DNA of 64,000 nt from assembly GCA_003008705.1 (NCBI GenBank), contig PDUO01000004.1, forward strand, positions 248,001-312,000. The letters run 5' to 3'. The translations under genes and the position numbers were made by a program. The DNA comes from Pezicula radicicola (taxonomy: Eukaryota; Ascomycota; Leotiomycetes; Helotiales; Dermateaceae). The notes under the pieces are model-generated. The model was not told where the DNA came from. It saw only the letters and a program-made list of their open reading frames with translations, and did no database searches. Shown one piece after another: positions 10,726 to 19,863 of the stretch. Within the stretch, counting starts at the first letter, position 1; every line of letters starts with the position of its first letter.

Positions 10726-11001
10726 CTACTCCACAGTGACAATCCCCCTCCCCTTAACATTAGCACCCGTAAAATCAGAGCACGCAAAACCGCCCGAAGC
10801 AACAGAATTACACTGAATCTTTCCATTATCGACAAGAAGACCCGTTTTTCCGGCGTCGAGAGCAGCCTGCGCTTGAGCTTTAGCGGCTGCGATTTCGGCT
10901 TTGCTGACTGTGGCACGGGATTCGAGGCGTGGGTTTGCGGCGAAGGCTAAAGAGGAGAAGGCCATGATGGCGAGGATGGAGGTTGAGAGTGTGAATTGCA
11001 T
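10726..11001 (-). CDS. Small secreted protein, 91 residues, unknown function
   Basis: A single-exon gene. The first 21 or so residues form a signal peptide: a short start, a hydrophobic core (LSTSILAIMAFSSLAFA) and cleavage after AFA. The mature part of about 70 residues is Ala- and Lys-rich (KAEIAAAKAQAQAALDAGK) and has two cysteines (KIQCNS and FACSDF) that could form one disulphide. No family is recognised. Size, secretion and paired cysteines fit a small secreted or effector-like protein, but there is no evidence for host targeting. The upstream region 11002-11160 is a plain promoter. Confidence 0.65.
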   Translation of the reverse strand: MQFTLSTSILAIMAFSSLAFAANPRLESRATVSKAEIAAAKAQAQAALDAGKTGLLVDNGKIQCNSVASGGFACSDFTGANVKGRGIVTVE

Positions 11002-12395
11002 TTTGGTGGGTGAGTAAGGGGGTTGGCTGAAGGAAGGAAGAATGTATAGTGTGAGGGATTAGATGATGAGGTTTTCTGACCAGCAGAGTGAGGGAGAGAT
11101 TATTAAGTGGTTTCTTGGTGAAGAAAAAGAGAGGTTGATAAATGATGTGAAATTGAAATGGTGCTGACGCTATATCTTTGTATACCTACCTACCTTTTAT
11201 GTAGCAGCAACTGGAAATATCTCGGCCGACATTCTAGTATCACAACCAACTCTCTTCTCTTCCCAAAACTAAGCGAAGAAGACATGAGATTCTTGGCATA
11301 CCAGATTTCAACATATTGGAACGTCTCTACCGTAATATAATAGGATCGCAACGTCGCTAGACTTTGCAAGCATTACAACGCCCCCTACACCATCTAGTGC
11401 CTAGGATCAACTGATACTTCCATTCTCAATCTGAAGTTAAGCTTCGTTTCAGAAGTCAGATGGTAGACAGACTGACAACTGAAGCGAGAAGGAAGCCCGA
11501 AACTCCCCGACCAACCCAAAAAGCCTAGCATAAAATCCTACTTCGAGGGTTCATCCCGCATACGTTTTTAGCCTATATGATCACGAGATGGTTTTGGTCT
11601 GAAGTTAGGCTCTATTTCAAAAGATGACACGTTTTATCTTTGAAAGTGCCAAGATGGCAAGCGAGAAGCAATCCCGAAAGTGCGCAGAATCGCATTTGTT
11701 AGACCAATAATACACGCGCCTATACGTCTTCGTATTTGAAAGATAATGGAACGATTTTGCGCTCAAGTTATACTTTGCTTGAATTGGGAGATGACATAGT
11801 TTATCTTTGGAATTGACATGACTATTGAAACGTACTGTATAATAAGCGAGAAGGAAGACTAAGAACAAGTACGTGACATCTATTATTCTCCTTTTTTATT
11901 TCTCTCTAATACTTATGCAAACTCGGATATCAGTAATTAGATCTAGAGGAGGTCATATCACAGCCTTGGTTCCATGATTACATCTTCTCAATTCTAGCAA
12001 GTTAAGGTAACGATCCTTAACTCGGGTGTCAGCGTGACGCATAAGTAGTGGTTGAACAAAAGATATAATACCTAAGATGTTTGGCAGTTAGTAATAAAAA
12101 TAAAGAGGAGAATAAGATAATTAGACTTATTTTGTTATTTGGCGAGTGTTTCTGGAGGCAAGTTCCTTACAAGATAGATGCCGCAAAAGGTACCGCAAAA
12201 GGTAAATTGCCTAAAGCTAAGTGAGTTACTCAAGTCAAGTAAGTCACTTTGCCCAAATCCATAAATCCACAAATTAAGGAGCAGTTCATGAATTAACCGA
12301 TCAATTGCTTTATTGGCACAGCACAGAGAGGACAGATGTGATGATTAATTTGACATAGCTGAATGAATCTCTATACAGAAGCTTCCACGAGAATT
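11002..12395. other. Intergenic region with three degenerate repeat copies
   Basis: No gene is seen. Three diverged direct copies of an 80-110 base segment lie at about 11426-11503, 11596-11680 and 11760-11868; each begins near AAGTTA and ends near AAGCGAGAAG. A reverse-oriented pair of 18-base repeat units lies at about 12212-12254, and a short direct repeat of CCGCAAAAGGTA lies at 12181-12203. Confidence 0.5.
11426..11868 (+). repeat. Three degenerate direct repeats, 80-110 bases each
   Basis: Copies at about 11426-11503, 11596-11680 and 11760-11868 share blocks such as AAGTTA, TTTATCTTTG (second and third copies) and GCGAGAAG(G/C)AA in the same order. They are diverged and carry no open frame, so they are probably old remnants of a repeat family. 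Confidence 0.4.
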
Positions 12396-13095
12396 TTAGC
12401 AAAGAGGGAGCATAACTTGCTGTCGTAGGCAGATCAGCGCTACTGCAATGAGGAGAGACAGAATCCAGGCTCCGTTTATGATAGATGTAATGATTCGGAG
12501 AAGCTCGGCCGATTTTGATATATGAGTCTTGACGATCTAGAATATCGACTTGCATTAGCATAGTTGCCGTTATGCCATGTTCTTTTAAATACTCACAACT
12601 AAATTCTGCCACTTGCTTCTTTGCGTCGGAATACATCTTTCGATCGTTGTATTCAAAATTGGTCGGTCTGGCATTCTTATTTTATCCCATCCGAGAAATT
12701 CAACCTTCCCAAGATTGATCGCATCTTGCATTGGTTTTGCTTGCTCGAGTATCTGCTTCTTTAAAATCGAGGCCTTTAGGAGCGTTAGCAAGTCTTCGGT
12801 TGCAGTTATGGGATTGTGCTAGTGGGGTCCGGCAATAGTACTTACCAGTTGGTCTTGTTCCAGCATAGCCCAAAAAGGGCAGTAAGCCCCCTTCCGAATG
12901 CATCGTATGAGTACGAGGTATCAAAGGCCCAGAAAGTCCGGGTGATTGGTCGATCCAGCAGCGGATGCTGATGATAAGGAGAAAGGCGATGATCCAGATG
13001 CCGTTGAGGATTGAAGAGATGATGCCGAGGAGTTCGAGGGATTTGGGTATTCCCGGTCCAGGATCCAGGACCGAAGGCCCTGTAGTCGGGGCCAT
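12396..13095 (-). CDS. Small membrane protein with two similar transmembrane segments, unknown function
   Basis: Exons, minus strand: 12846-13095, 12597-12793 and 12396-12536, giving 195 residues with consistent phase. The first intron is 52 bases; using the nearer acceptor after CCTAAAG would put exon 2 out of frame, so the acceptor at 12794 is preferred. Residues about 16-47 (PKSLELLGIISSILNGIW, then IIAFLLIIS) and the C-terminal exon (SKSAELLRIITSIINGAW, then ILSLLIAVALICL) are clearly related, so the protein has an internally repeated membrane segment with a leading amphipathic part. The roughly 110-residue middle is polar with an EQAKPMQDAI helix. No family is recognised. It could be a fusion of two tandem small genes. 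Confidence 0.55.
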
Positions 13096-14427
13096 GAGTT
13101 ATTGAGGAGGGTGTTGTTTTGATGTGTTTGTTTGTGGAAAGGTTTGAAAGCTTTGGAAGGGTCTGATGTGTGAAATATATGGGAAAGTGGGTGAAAGTTG
13201 GCGTTTCTAAGCGGGAAGAAGCAGAGGTGAGTTGGAAGGAGTTATTAAATAGGTAGGTACCAACCTCTGTACCTTTGCAGAAGGAATGTTCCTATCTATT
13301 TAGGGTACTGCTTCAAAGGCCTGATAAGATCACAAAGCTCTATCTTAACACGGAAGGTACAGGAGGTGAAGACGCACCTGCCAATGATTTGAGTAACCTA
13401 CATAATTTGGGTAACTTACTTGAGTTAAGTAGCCTACTTATTTGAGTAACCTGCTTGATTTAAGTAACCCACTTGATTTGAGTAACTCACTCAGCACTTT
13501 ACACCCGATCAACACCTGCTTCCTATATCCCGTTATCCCGTTGCCCAATTCAATATCCTCTCGACAAATACATCGTTACTGCTTGCTCTGATCCCTGCGA
13601 ACAACAAAGAAAACCATAAGACATTGTTCCTACCCCTTCAGATATCTGATGAGATCATGTACAGTACGTATTGTACACAGAAGCGCCGAGCATCCCCTTA
13701 GATCTCGTTACTACTACAAAAGCGAGGATGGAAAGGACAATATATCATTCCTACTACTTTAATTCTAATAATTTCATGTACGTAGGAATCTCAAGGATTC
13801 GTTGGATATGCGCTCTTACCTTAAAGAACGATTTTGTACGGAAGGTACGCTGTCTCGATCAAGTTAAAGTAGTGACCCTTTTCCTGCCATTTTTTGGAAA
13901 TCAAAATACAATAGGGTAGGTATGACAGCGAAAGAAAAGATTGATACCTTTGAAGAAGGTAGGCGAATGTTAACCGTTCCAACGAATTTTTTTTTAAAAA
14001 TATGACAAAGTTTATGTTGAGTTTGGTAATTATGGTGCCATTCGAGGGAGATAAAACGTTCAGATCACCTATCTGCGCCCTCTTTTTTATTAATGAGGTG
14101 ATTCCTGACATGTAGAGAGTCCAGAAAGGTTACTGGGCGCGCAGAAGGCTCCTTTATGCTATTCACCTCAGTACTTGTCAAAGACTGAGATAGTATAGTT
14201 CTTCAAGTCTTCTGAAGTTGGAAGTGCCCAATATCCCTTCGCTGATATGTGGCTTATCGCACTGAATATTTACTTCATTCCGGACCATCTCTGACCGAAA
14301 AGGAGCCAGTCAACACCCCAATCTCCCAGTCGCAACCGATTTTTCTTCCGAAAACCAATGTATAGCCTACAAGTAGGCCCATCGGCACTCAACATTTCCC
14401 ACCATCAACACCTTCGCACACATGCAT
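13096..14427. other. Intergenic region
   Basis: Holds the promoter of the membrane-protein gene and the six-unit 18-base repeat array at 13387-13493. The rest (13500-14427) shows only short shadow frames. Convergence with the 3' end of the glucanase gene gives no clear regulatory signal. Confidence 0.5.
13387..13493 (+). repeat. Six-unit tandem array of an 18-base repeat
   Basis: Six consecutive units (one of 17 bases) follow the pattern ATTTGAGTAACYYACTTG, with two or three differences each. This is the longest array of a unit also seen at 8273, about 12212 (reverse), about 32910, about 38227-38322 and 59387-59438. Confidence 0.75.
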
Positions 14428-15384
14428 TCATCCCCTCATCGGCTGCTCCACCATCAATTTCCTCATCAACTCCGTAAAACTCCCATCCGGATTCATCAAC
14501 TGAGCCTGCGGACTAACAAAATCATCGGCAGGTTTAGGCATACAGCCAAAAAAGGCATATTCAAAAATCCAATCCGTACGATCCATCCAATTAACAAGCT
14601 GAGCCGTAAACCCATGTACACTCCTAATATCCCGATCAATACTCGCTATCTCACTAACAATAACCGGTAAACCTGGATACTTCGCATGCATTCTTTCCAG
14701 ATACTGAATCGCTGCATAGCCATCCCCTCCATAATAATGTAGATTCAGGAAATCGGGTGGATTATCAGCGATTAGAGACATGAAAGAATCCAACCAGATT
14801 TCTCCACCAGGATCACTAGCACATCCTGGACTAGTAACTTTCTTACCCTTTTTCTGTAAGGGTACCATTCTTTCCTTCCATACTTCTGCTGCTCGTTCAG
14901 GCGTGATTGGAATCCGTTCAGGTTCATTGAAGAAATGAATAATGGGTTGCTTGGTTTCTGAAATAACAGTCCATTCCCAACCTTCTAATTGTCCTTCTGT
15001 GCGTACCATTGGTCGGAATGGTACTCTGTCTTTGAGTTCTGGTGGTGTCCAGGCGTTCCAATTTACGACGCTGGAGATGTGTTTGAAATTTATTTTGTCC
15101 ATCGCCCATGGGACTCCGTTCTTCTCATCTGTACATGTCCAGTCCCACAGTAGACAGCGTTTCTTGATTGGTATTGGTGCGGCCTTTGGGGTTGTATTTG
15201 GGACTTTGTTTGGCATCTTGGGTTTTGTTGCGTAGGGGATTGGTGGAGGTGGTGGCTTTGAGCGGGCTGGAAGTGGTGGTGGACCCATCTTGGTAGAGAG
15301 GTAGATTGAGAGGAGTGCTATGAGGAGTGTTATGAGGAGAAGTGATAGTCTTCGGTATGAAAAGGATTTTGAGTGTTCTTTCAT
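14428..15384 (-). CDS. GH128-type (Asl1-like) beta-1,3-glucanase, membrane-anchored
   Basis: Glycoside hydrolase of the Asl1/GH128 family, which cleaves beta-1,3-glucan in fungal walls. The model is 318 residues, single exon. After a short basic start, a hydrophobic segment (LSLLLITLLIALLSIYLS) forms a signal anchor, followed by a Pro-rich linker with PPPLPARSKPPPPPIPY and then the catalytic domain. Likely catalytic glutamates are in HFFNEPE (acid/base) and PVIVSEIAS (nucleophile); other family blocks are WNAWTPPE, DFLNLHYYGGDG and GFTAQLVNWMD. The start at 15384 is the first ATG in frame. A possible upstream exon from 15526 (MMGIEGRTKA, donor GTGAGC) could splice in phase at CTCCTCTCAATG and would lengthen the tail slightly. 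Two-residue catalysis and length agree with an active enzyme facing the wall. Confidence 0.82.
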   Translation of the reverse strand: MKEHSKSFSYRRLSLLLITLLIALLSIYLSTKMGPPPLPARSKPPPPPIPYATKPKMPNKVPNTTPKAAPIPIKKRCLLWDWTCTDEKNGVPWAMDKINFKHISSVVNWNAWTPPELKDRVPFRPMVRTEGQLEGWEWTVISETKQPIIHFFNEPERIPITPERAAEVWKERMVPLQKKGKKVTSPGCASDPGGEIWLDSFMSLIADNPPDFLNLHYYGGDGYAAIQYLERMHAKYPGLPVIVSEIASIDRDIRSVHGFTAQLVNWMDRTDWIFEYAFFGCMPKPADDFVSPQAQLMNPDGSFTELMRKLMVEQPMRG

Positions 15385-16469
15385 TGAGAGGAGCTGAGTG
15401 ACGCGACGGCGTGACTTTCTTGGTCGAAGCTTTGAAATCTGGGATCCGAAGCCGATAGGTACCGGCACTACCCGTACCACCCAAAGGTGCGCTCACCGCT
15501 TTGGTTCTGCCTTCAATCCCCATCATACAGCTTGAACGAATGAAGTGAAAGAGTTATATTGAAGAATGAACAAAAATTCTACTGAATTAGAGCAGAAATG
15601 TTACATCTATGTACTTCCGTACAGAATACTAATACTCGTCAGTCCTAACCGAAAGTTAAGCGAGGCGGCATTGCTTTGCGCAAGAACACTTCTAGTACAG
15701 TGATTTTTCAAGAAGAGTCGTGCAAGAAAGCCAGGACAATTTTGCACGCTTTTGTTAGAAGTTCAAGTTGAGTTCTAACATCTACCACGTGCTCAGGAGG
15801 GGTAATCGAAATCCTGTTGTTCATTGGTTATTCAAAAGAACGGCACTTCCATTTACCCAGAGTGGACATAAGTGGATATAAGTGGACATTTCGTCTAGAT
15901 AATATATCGTATGGGAAATGGGCACAGAATATCATAGAGATGATATTGTGTGCTAATTTCACATGCCAGGATACCTCTGTGGCTATCATCGATACTTGGA
16001 GTAATGTTTAACACATTTTATGCACATCTCCGGAGTTAAAGTTGCTTTCTCCAGGCCAAGAAGCTAGAAATGGTTAACTTGCAGGAGTTCATGAAGCAAC
16101 ACGTGCTCTCTGAATTACCAAGCTAGAACCACGAGAGAGCTTTTAGTCAGGAACTTGAAAATTTGTGGACCACCCTTTAAATCTCCGATAGCTCCTATAT
16201 CCTAAGTCTCTTTATCTCCGATAGCTCCTATATTCTAACATCTTCGCCGATATGCAATGACTGGCTAGTCTCTTTATCTCCGAATAGTTGACGTCGACGA
16301 TGCAAGTGGCTGCTCGAAATACCATAGCCTTGCATAAATAACACATCATAGGATCTGAGATCCAGGTACGTACTCAGAAGTATATATGTCGACGTATTTT
16401 CCATGACTCCATCCCATTAAGCCATCAGTATTAAGCCATCAATATTAAACCACCAAACAAACAATCACC
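15385..16469. other. Divergent intergenic region between glucanase and reductase
   Basis: No gene is seen. The right half holds the reductase promoter with a tandem duplication at about 16181-16290, in which ATCTCCGATAGCTCCTATAT occurs twice and a partial third ATCTCCGA follows. Three near-copies of ATTAAGCCATCA or ATTAAACCACCA lie at 16417-16460, just before the start codon. Confidence 0.5.
16181..16290 (+). repeat. Short direct repeats in the reductase promoter
   Basis: A unit of about 33 bases (ATCTCCGATAGCTCC, then TATATCCTAA, then GTCTCTTT) is followed directly by a second copy whose interior is expanded, then by a partial third ATCTCCGA. The copies lie 180-290 bases before the reductase start. 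Confidence 0.55.
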
Positions 16470-17559
16470 ATGCCTGCACAACGTCCAACCCACAAGCTCG
16501 GCAAGAATGGACCAGAAGTATGCGCCATTGGTTTTGGACTAATGGGACTCTCGGCCTTCTACGGCAAAACCGAACCCGATGAAGAAAGATTTAAAGTCCT
16601 AGATCGAGCCCTGGATCTCGGCTGCAACAACTGGGATTCCGCAGACATGTATCAAGATTCCGAGGATTTATTGGGTAAATATTTTAAGAAGACTGGGAGA
16701 CGTGATGAGGTATTCCTCGCTACTAAGTTTGCAAATAAGTCGAGGGTTGAGGAAGGTTCTGGCGAGTTGAAGTTGGAGTTGGATAGTTCGCCTGAGTATG
16801 TGAAGACTGCTTGTGAGAAGAGTCTTGGGCGTTTGGGTATTTCGACTATTGATTTGTATTATTGTCATCGTGTTGATCATGTCACGCCAATTGAGAAGAC
16901 GGTCGAGGCTATGGTTGAGTTGAAGAAGTAAGTTCATACCATGATAATAGAAACGGATATTATGCTGAGTACTTTATAGGGCAGGAAAGATCAAGTATCT
17001 TGGACTCAGCGAAATTAGCAGCGAGACACTCCGTCGTGCTTGTAAAGTCCACCATATCGACGCCGTCCAAATTGAATACTCTCCCTTTACAACCGACATC
17101 GAAGATCCCAAGATCGCACTCCTGAAGACCTGTCGCGAACTCGGTGTTGCAGTCGTAGCCTATAGTCCTTTAGGTCGTGGTTTCCTAACAGGACAATATC
17201 GATCCCCAGACGACTTTGAAGAAGGTGATTTCCGAAAATACAGTCCTCGATTCTCAGCCGAAAACTTCCCAAACAACCTAAAGCTCGTTGATGAGATTGT
17301 CAACATAGCTAAGAAAAAGGGATGTACAGCTAGTCAGCTGACACTAGCTTGGCTGTTGAAACAGGGTGATGATATTATTCCGATTCCTGGGACTAAGAAG
17401 ATTAAGTATCTCGAGGAGAATTTGGGAGCGCTGAATGTTCAGTTGTCAGATGAGGAGGCGGCCGAGATTAGGAAGGTTGTTGATGCTGCCGAGGTTCATG
17501 GTGTTCGGTACCCGGAGGCTATGATGAAGACTTTGTTTGCTGATACGCCGGCCTTGTAA
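16470..17559 (+). CDS. Aldo-keto reductase (AKR13-like)
   Basis: NADPH-dependent cytosolic reductase of aldehydes or ketones. Exons: 16470-16927 and 16980-17559, giving 345 residues; the 52-base intron splits a Lys codon (VELKK-AGKIKYLGLSE). The AKR tetrad is visible: Asp and Tyr in NNWDSADMYQDSE, Lys in FLATKFA, His in YYCHRVD. The nucleotide-binding side shows QIEYSPFTTD, AYSPLGRGFLTGQ and IPIPGTKK followed by LEENLGA, as in the pyridoxal-reductase/YakC-type AKR13 group. Length is normal and nothing is missing. Third-position usage shifts from C-rich at the N-terminus to G/T-rich in mid exon 1, a pattern also seen in the methyltransferase and hydrolase genes of this window. The physiological substrate is not predictable. 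Confidence 0.92.
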
Positions 17560-18428
17560 GCTTAGTGTCAAGTACACTAATAAACTATACAAATGATCTC
17601 TTGATGTAGTTAGGTGAACACACTATATCGGGTAGGAGTGATAAAAGCCACTAATACCGCTTATCACATTATCCCAAATCAAATGACTTTTGCACATAAT
17701 AAACCATATCCTTTTCGTACATTCGTGCCACTACCCCCACCATGCCAATACCATATCCGGCAGTCACCCCAGATCCAACCAACACATTCCCTTCCATCTC
17801 CTTCCTGAATCATTTTTGTTGCACATCGTCACTCGGATGCTCCCAATTCCGAAACACGGATAATTACCTTTCATTAGGATATATAGTTTGCACATTTCAA
17901 AAGTAAGTAAGTATTGGCGCCAATCTAAAGATCTCATAGCAGCCAGCAGGGTTGCCTTCTCTATGGTTTAGCCGTCAAGATTATCGGTCGTACAGAGGGG
18001 TATCTGAGTAAAACAGAATACTTAAATATTGAAAGGCAACTTCTAGTGTTTTGGAAACTACAACGATAGTCCTATTATCTATATAATACATAGAAGCTGT
18101 GAGGAACTTCAGTTCTCTTCTGCTTCACAAGTTCCAAGCACGTACTGGACAGTTAAAAACATGTCTCTCCTACAATACTGCACCACTTCGCCCTAACCAA
18201 CCCATTGCCCTACCTGTTAATCAAACCTCTCTAGTTCGTCCAACTACCGTAGACTACCCTTTCCACACATCCCCCACAATACATGCCATGACCATGCCAT
18301 CACCCCACAAATCGCCAATCCATCTATCTCCCGTCCCCTCATCTCCAAGGAACCAAGAGTCAAAACATGCAAGACAACATGCAAGATAACCAAATGTCCT
18401 TCCCTCAATTACTTTTTGTTGCACATCG
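17560..18428. other. Intergenic region holding a decayed duplicate of the small gene at 18429
   Basis: The reductase 3' untranslated region is followed by DNA that resembles the second exon and 3' flank of the neighbouring small gene (see 17790-17965). The rest (17970-18428) has no supported gene. Confidence 0.5.
17790..17965 (-). pseudogene. Degenerate copy of the 69-residue gene's last exon and 3' flank
   Basis: On the minus strand LAAMRSLDWRQ here matches LSAVKSLDRCQ of the intact gene, and the 3' flank shares a stretch of over 20 identical bases (TTTTTGTTGCACATCGTCAC and beyond, at 17812 and 18413 on the plus strand). Between these the copy has drifted and lost the reading frame. No first exon or start codon was found. 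This is a relic of a local direct duplication about 600 bases away. Confidence 0.5.
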
Positions 18429-18760
18429 TCACTCGGACATTTCGAACTCCGAAGCACGAATAACTTCTTTGAGCATTTCCGTGCCTCTCACTTTACCAGA
18501 AGCTAAACGTTGGCACCGATCCAATGATTTCACGGCTGACAGTGCTGACCTGAGCCAAAACGGCCTAATGGATCCGTTCGGATATCTGACGGCCCGCCCT
18601 CGTACTCGGGATTCTTTCGTATTTGTGTGGGAGGGAGGTGGATATCCTTCATAAAGATATGCTTACGAGTACAGTAACGGGCTCGGGCCGAGAACCGGTA
18701 GGGGCGATTTCTAAACGGGGAACCATCTTCTGGTGCATTGTTGTCGCTAGAAGTTGACAT
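18429..18760 (-). CDS. Hypothetical 69-residue protein, two exons
   Basis: Exons, minus strand: 18667-18760 and 18429-18544, joined across a 122-base intron with donor GTAAGC and acceptor CAG; the phase is exact and gives 69 residues ending in SEFEMSE. The N-terminal half is polar and Arg-rich (FRNRPYRFSARARYCT), and the C-terminal half is a predicted helix (LSAVKSLDRCQRLASGKVRG, then TEMLKEVIRASEF). There is no signal peptide or membrane segment. Reality is supported by consistent splicing and by a diverged duplicate of exon 2 about 600 bases away that keeps the protein-like similarity LxAxxSLDxxQ. Function and family are unknown; the Arg-rich start could suit an organelle-targeted or nucleic-acid-binding protein, but that is speculation. 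Confidence 0.5.
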
Positions 18761-19863
18761 ATCTGCAGAGGGTTTTTTTATTCCCGAGCCGCCCTATGAA
18801 TTTTGAGACAACTAAGTGGACACACAATGGAGGTTTTCCGCGCCTCAGATGAGATGAGGAAGCTTCAAGCGCGGGGTTAGTTCGCATGAACTCGGCTCGA
18901 GGTGAGAGAGAACTATCATACAGTAAGTAATTTTACTACATTCAAAATCATAGAATTATAGAATCATAGAGAATCAAAGTCTAGGAATAGGTAAGAAAGA
19001 GTGTGACACCTACCTATACCTCTGTATGTTTTCTGATCAAGATTCTGTCTGCATTTCGAGGTTAGAAGGACCTAGGAGCAGACCAGGTCACGTGGACACA
19101 TCCCGCGCCCGGTGGCCTGATCTCAGTTACCCGCCGCAGAACGCAATGATTATGATTATTTCCCGCCCTGATCAGGAAAACAAGAACCGCTGTGCCGCCC
19201 GCCACAATCATTCTAGGCTTGTACCCATGTAGCTTGTCCTCCTAGTAGGCAGCTAATACACCGACCCCCTTCAGCTATAATCATTTTGCAGTTCAGCTTC
19301 TCCAGACTACTGGTAATTTATTGAAAAATAAAAATAAAGGCACTCCTCATCACTAGACAATGTCCCTCTCTCCCGCACTGCTTGCGACGCATCGGGGATG
19401 GTCTCATCTCCCGGATTCTCATGCCGACGCGGATCTTCTTCCTTGCCACTCTTAGGGATTCGGATTAAGGTTCAGCAACAACGACAACAAACACAGGACC
19501 TTTGGCACCTCCACAGCTGTATCAGACGCTGATACTCCAGGAAAATTACTCCAGAGCATCATCCACGTCAAAGTGTCCTTCTTTTCCCATTCCCTAGCCC
19601 CCCCCCCCTCCCCCCAAGGCACTGCAGGTGAGAGCTGCAGCCCTTCGGAATCCAACTCTCGTCTCGCAATCCACTCATCATCCCGGTTGCTTTTATTTAT
19701 TGCCTGTGCTGTGCGATTACGATAACAGAAAATCAGGCCAGGACGGAAGTACTGTACATGTGTGCGCATTCTTCGCCCGGCTGTTAATCGATGCGGCCTG
19801 GCCTGGCGCGTCGCATCCTAACGACGAGGAGCACAGGATAGGGCAGAGAAAGACGTCGTCGCC
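18761..19863. other. Intergenic promoter region of the NirA-like gene
   Basis: No coding region is supported. The region holds the upstream regulatory DNA of the zinc-cluster gene at 19864, with a poly-C tract at about 19599-19616 and AT-rich stretches at 18930-18990. Confidence 0.5.
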
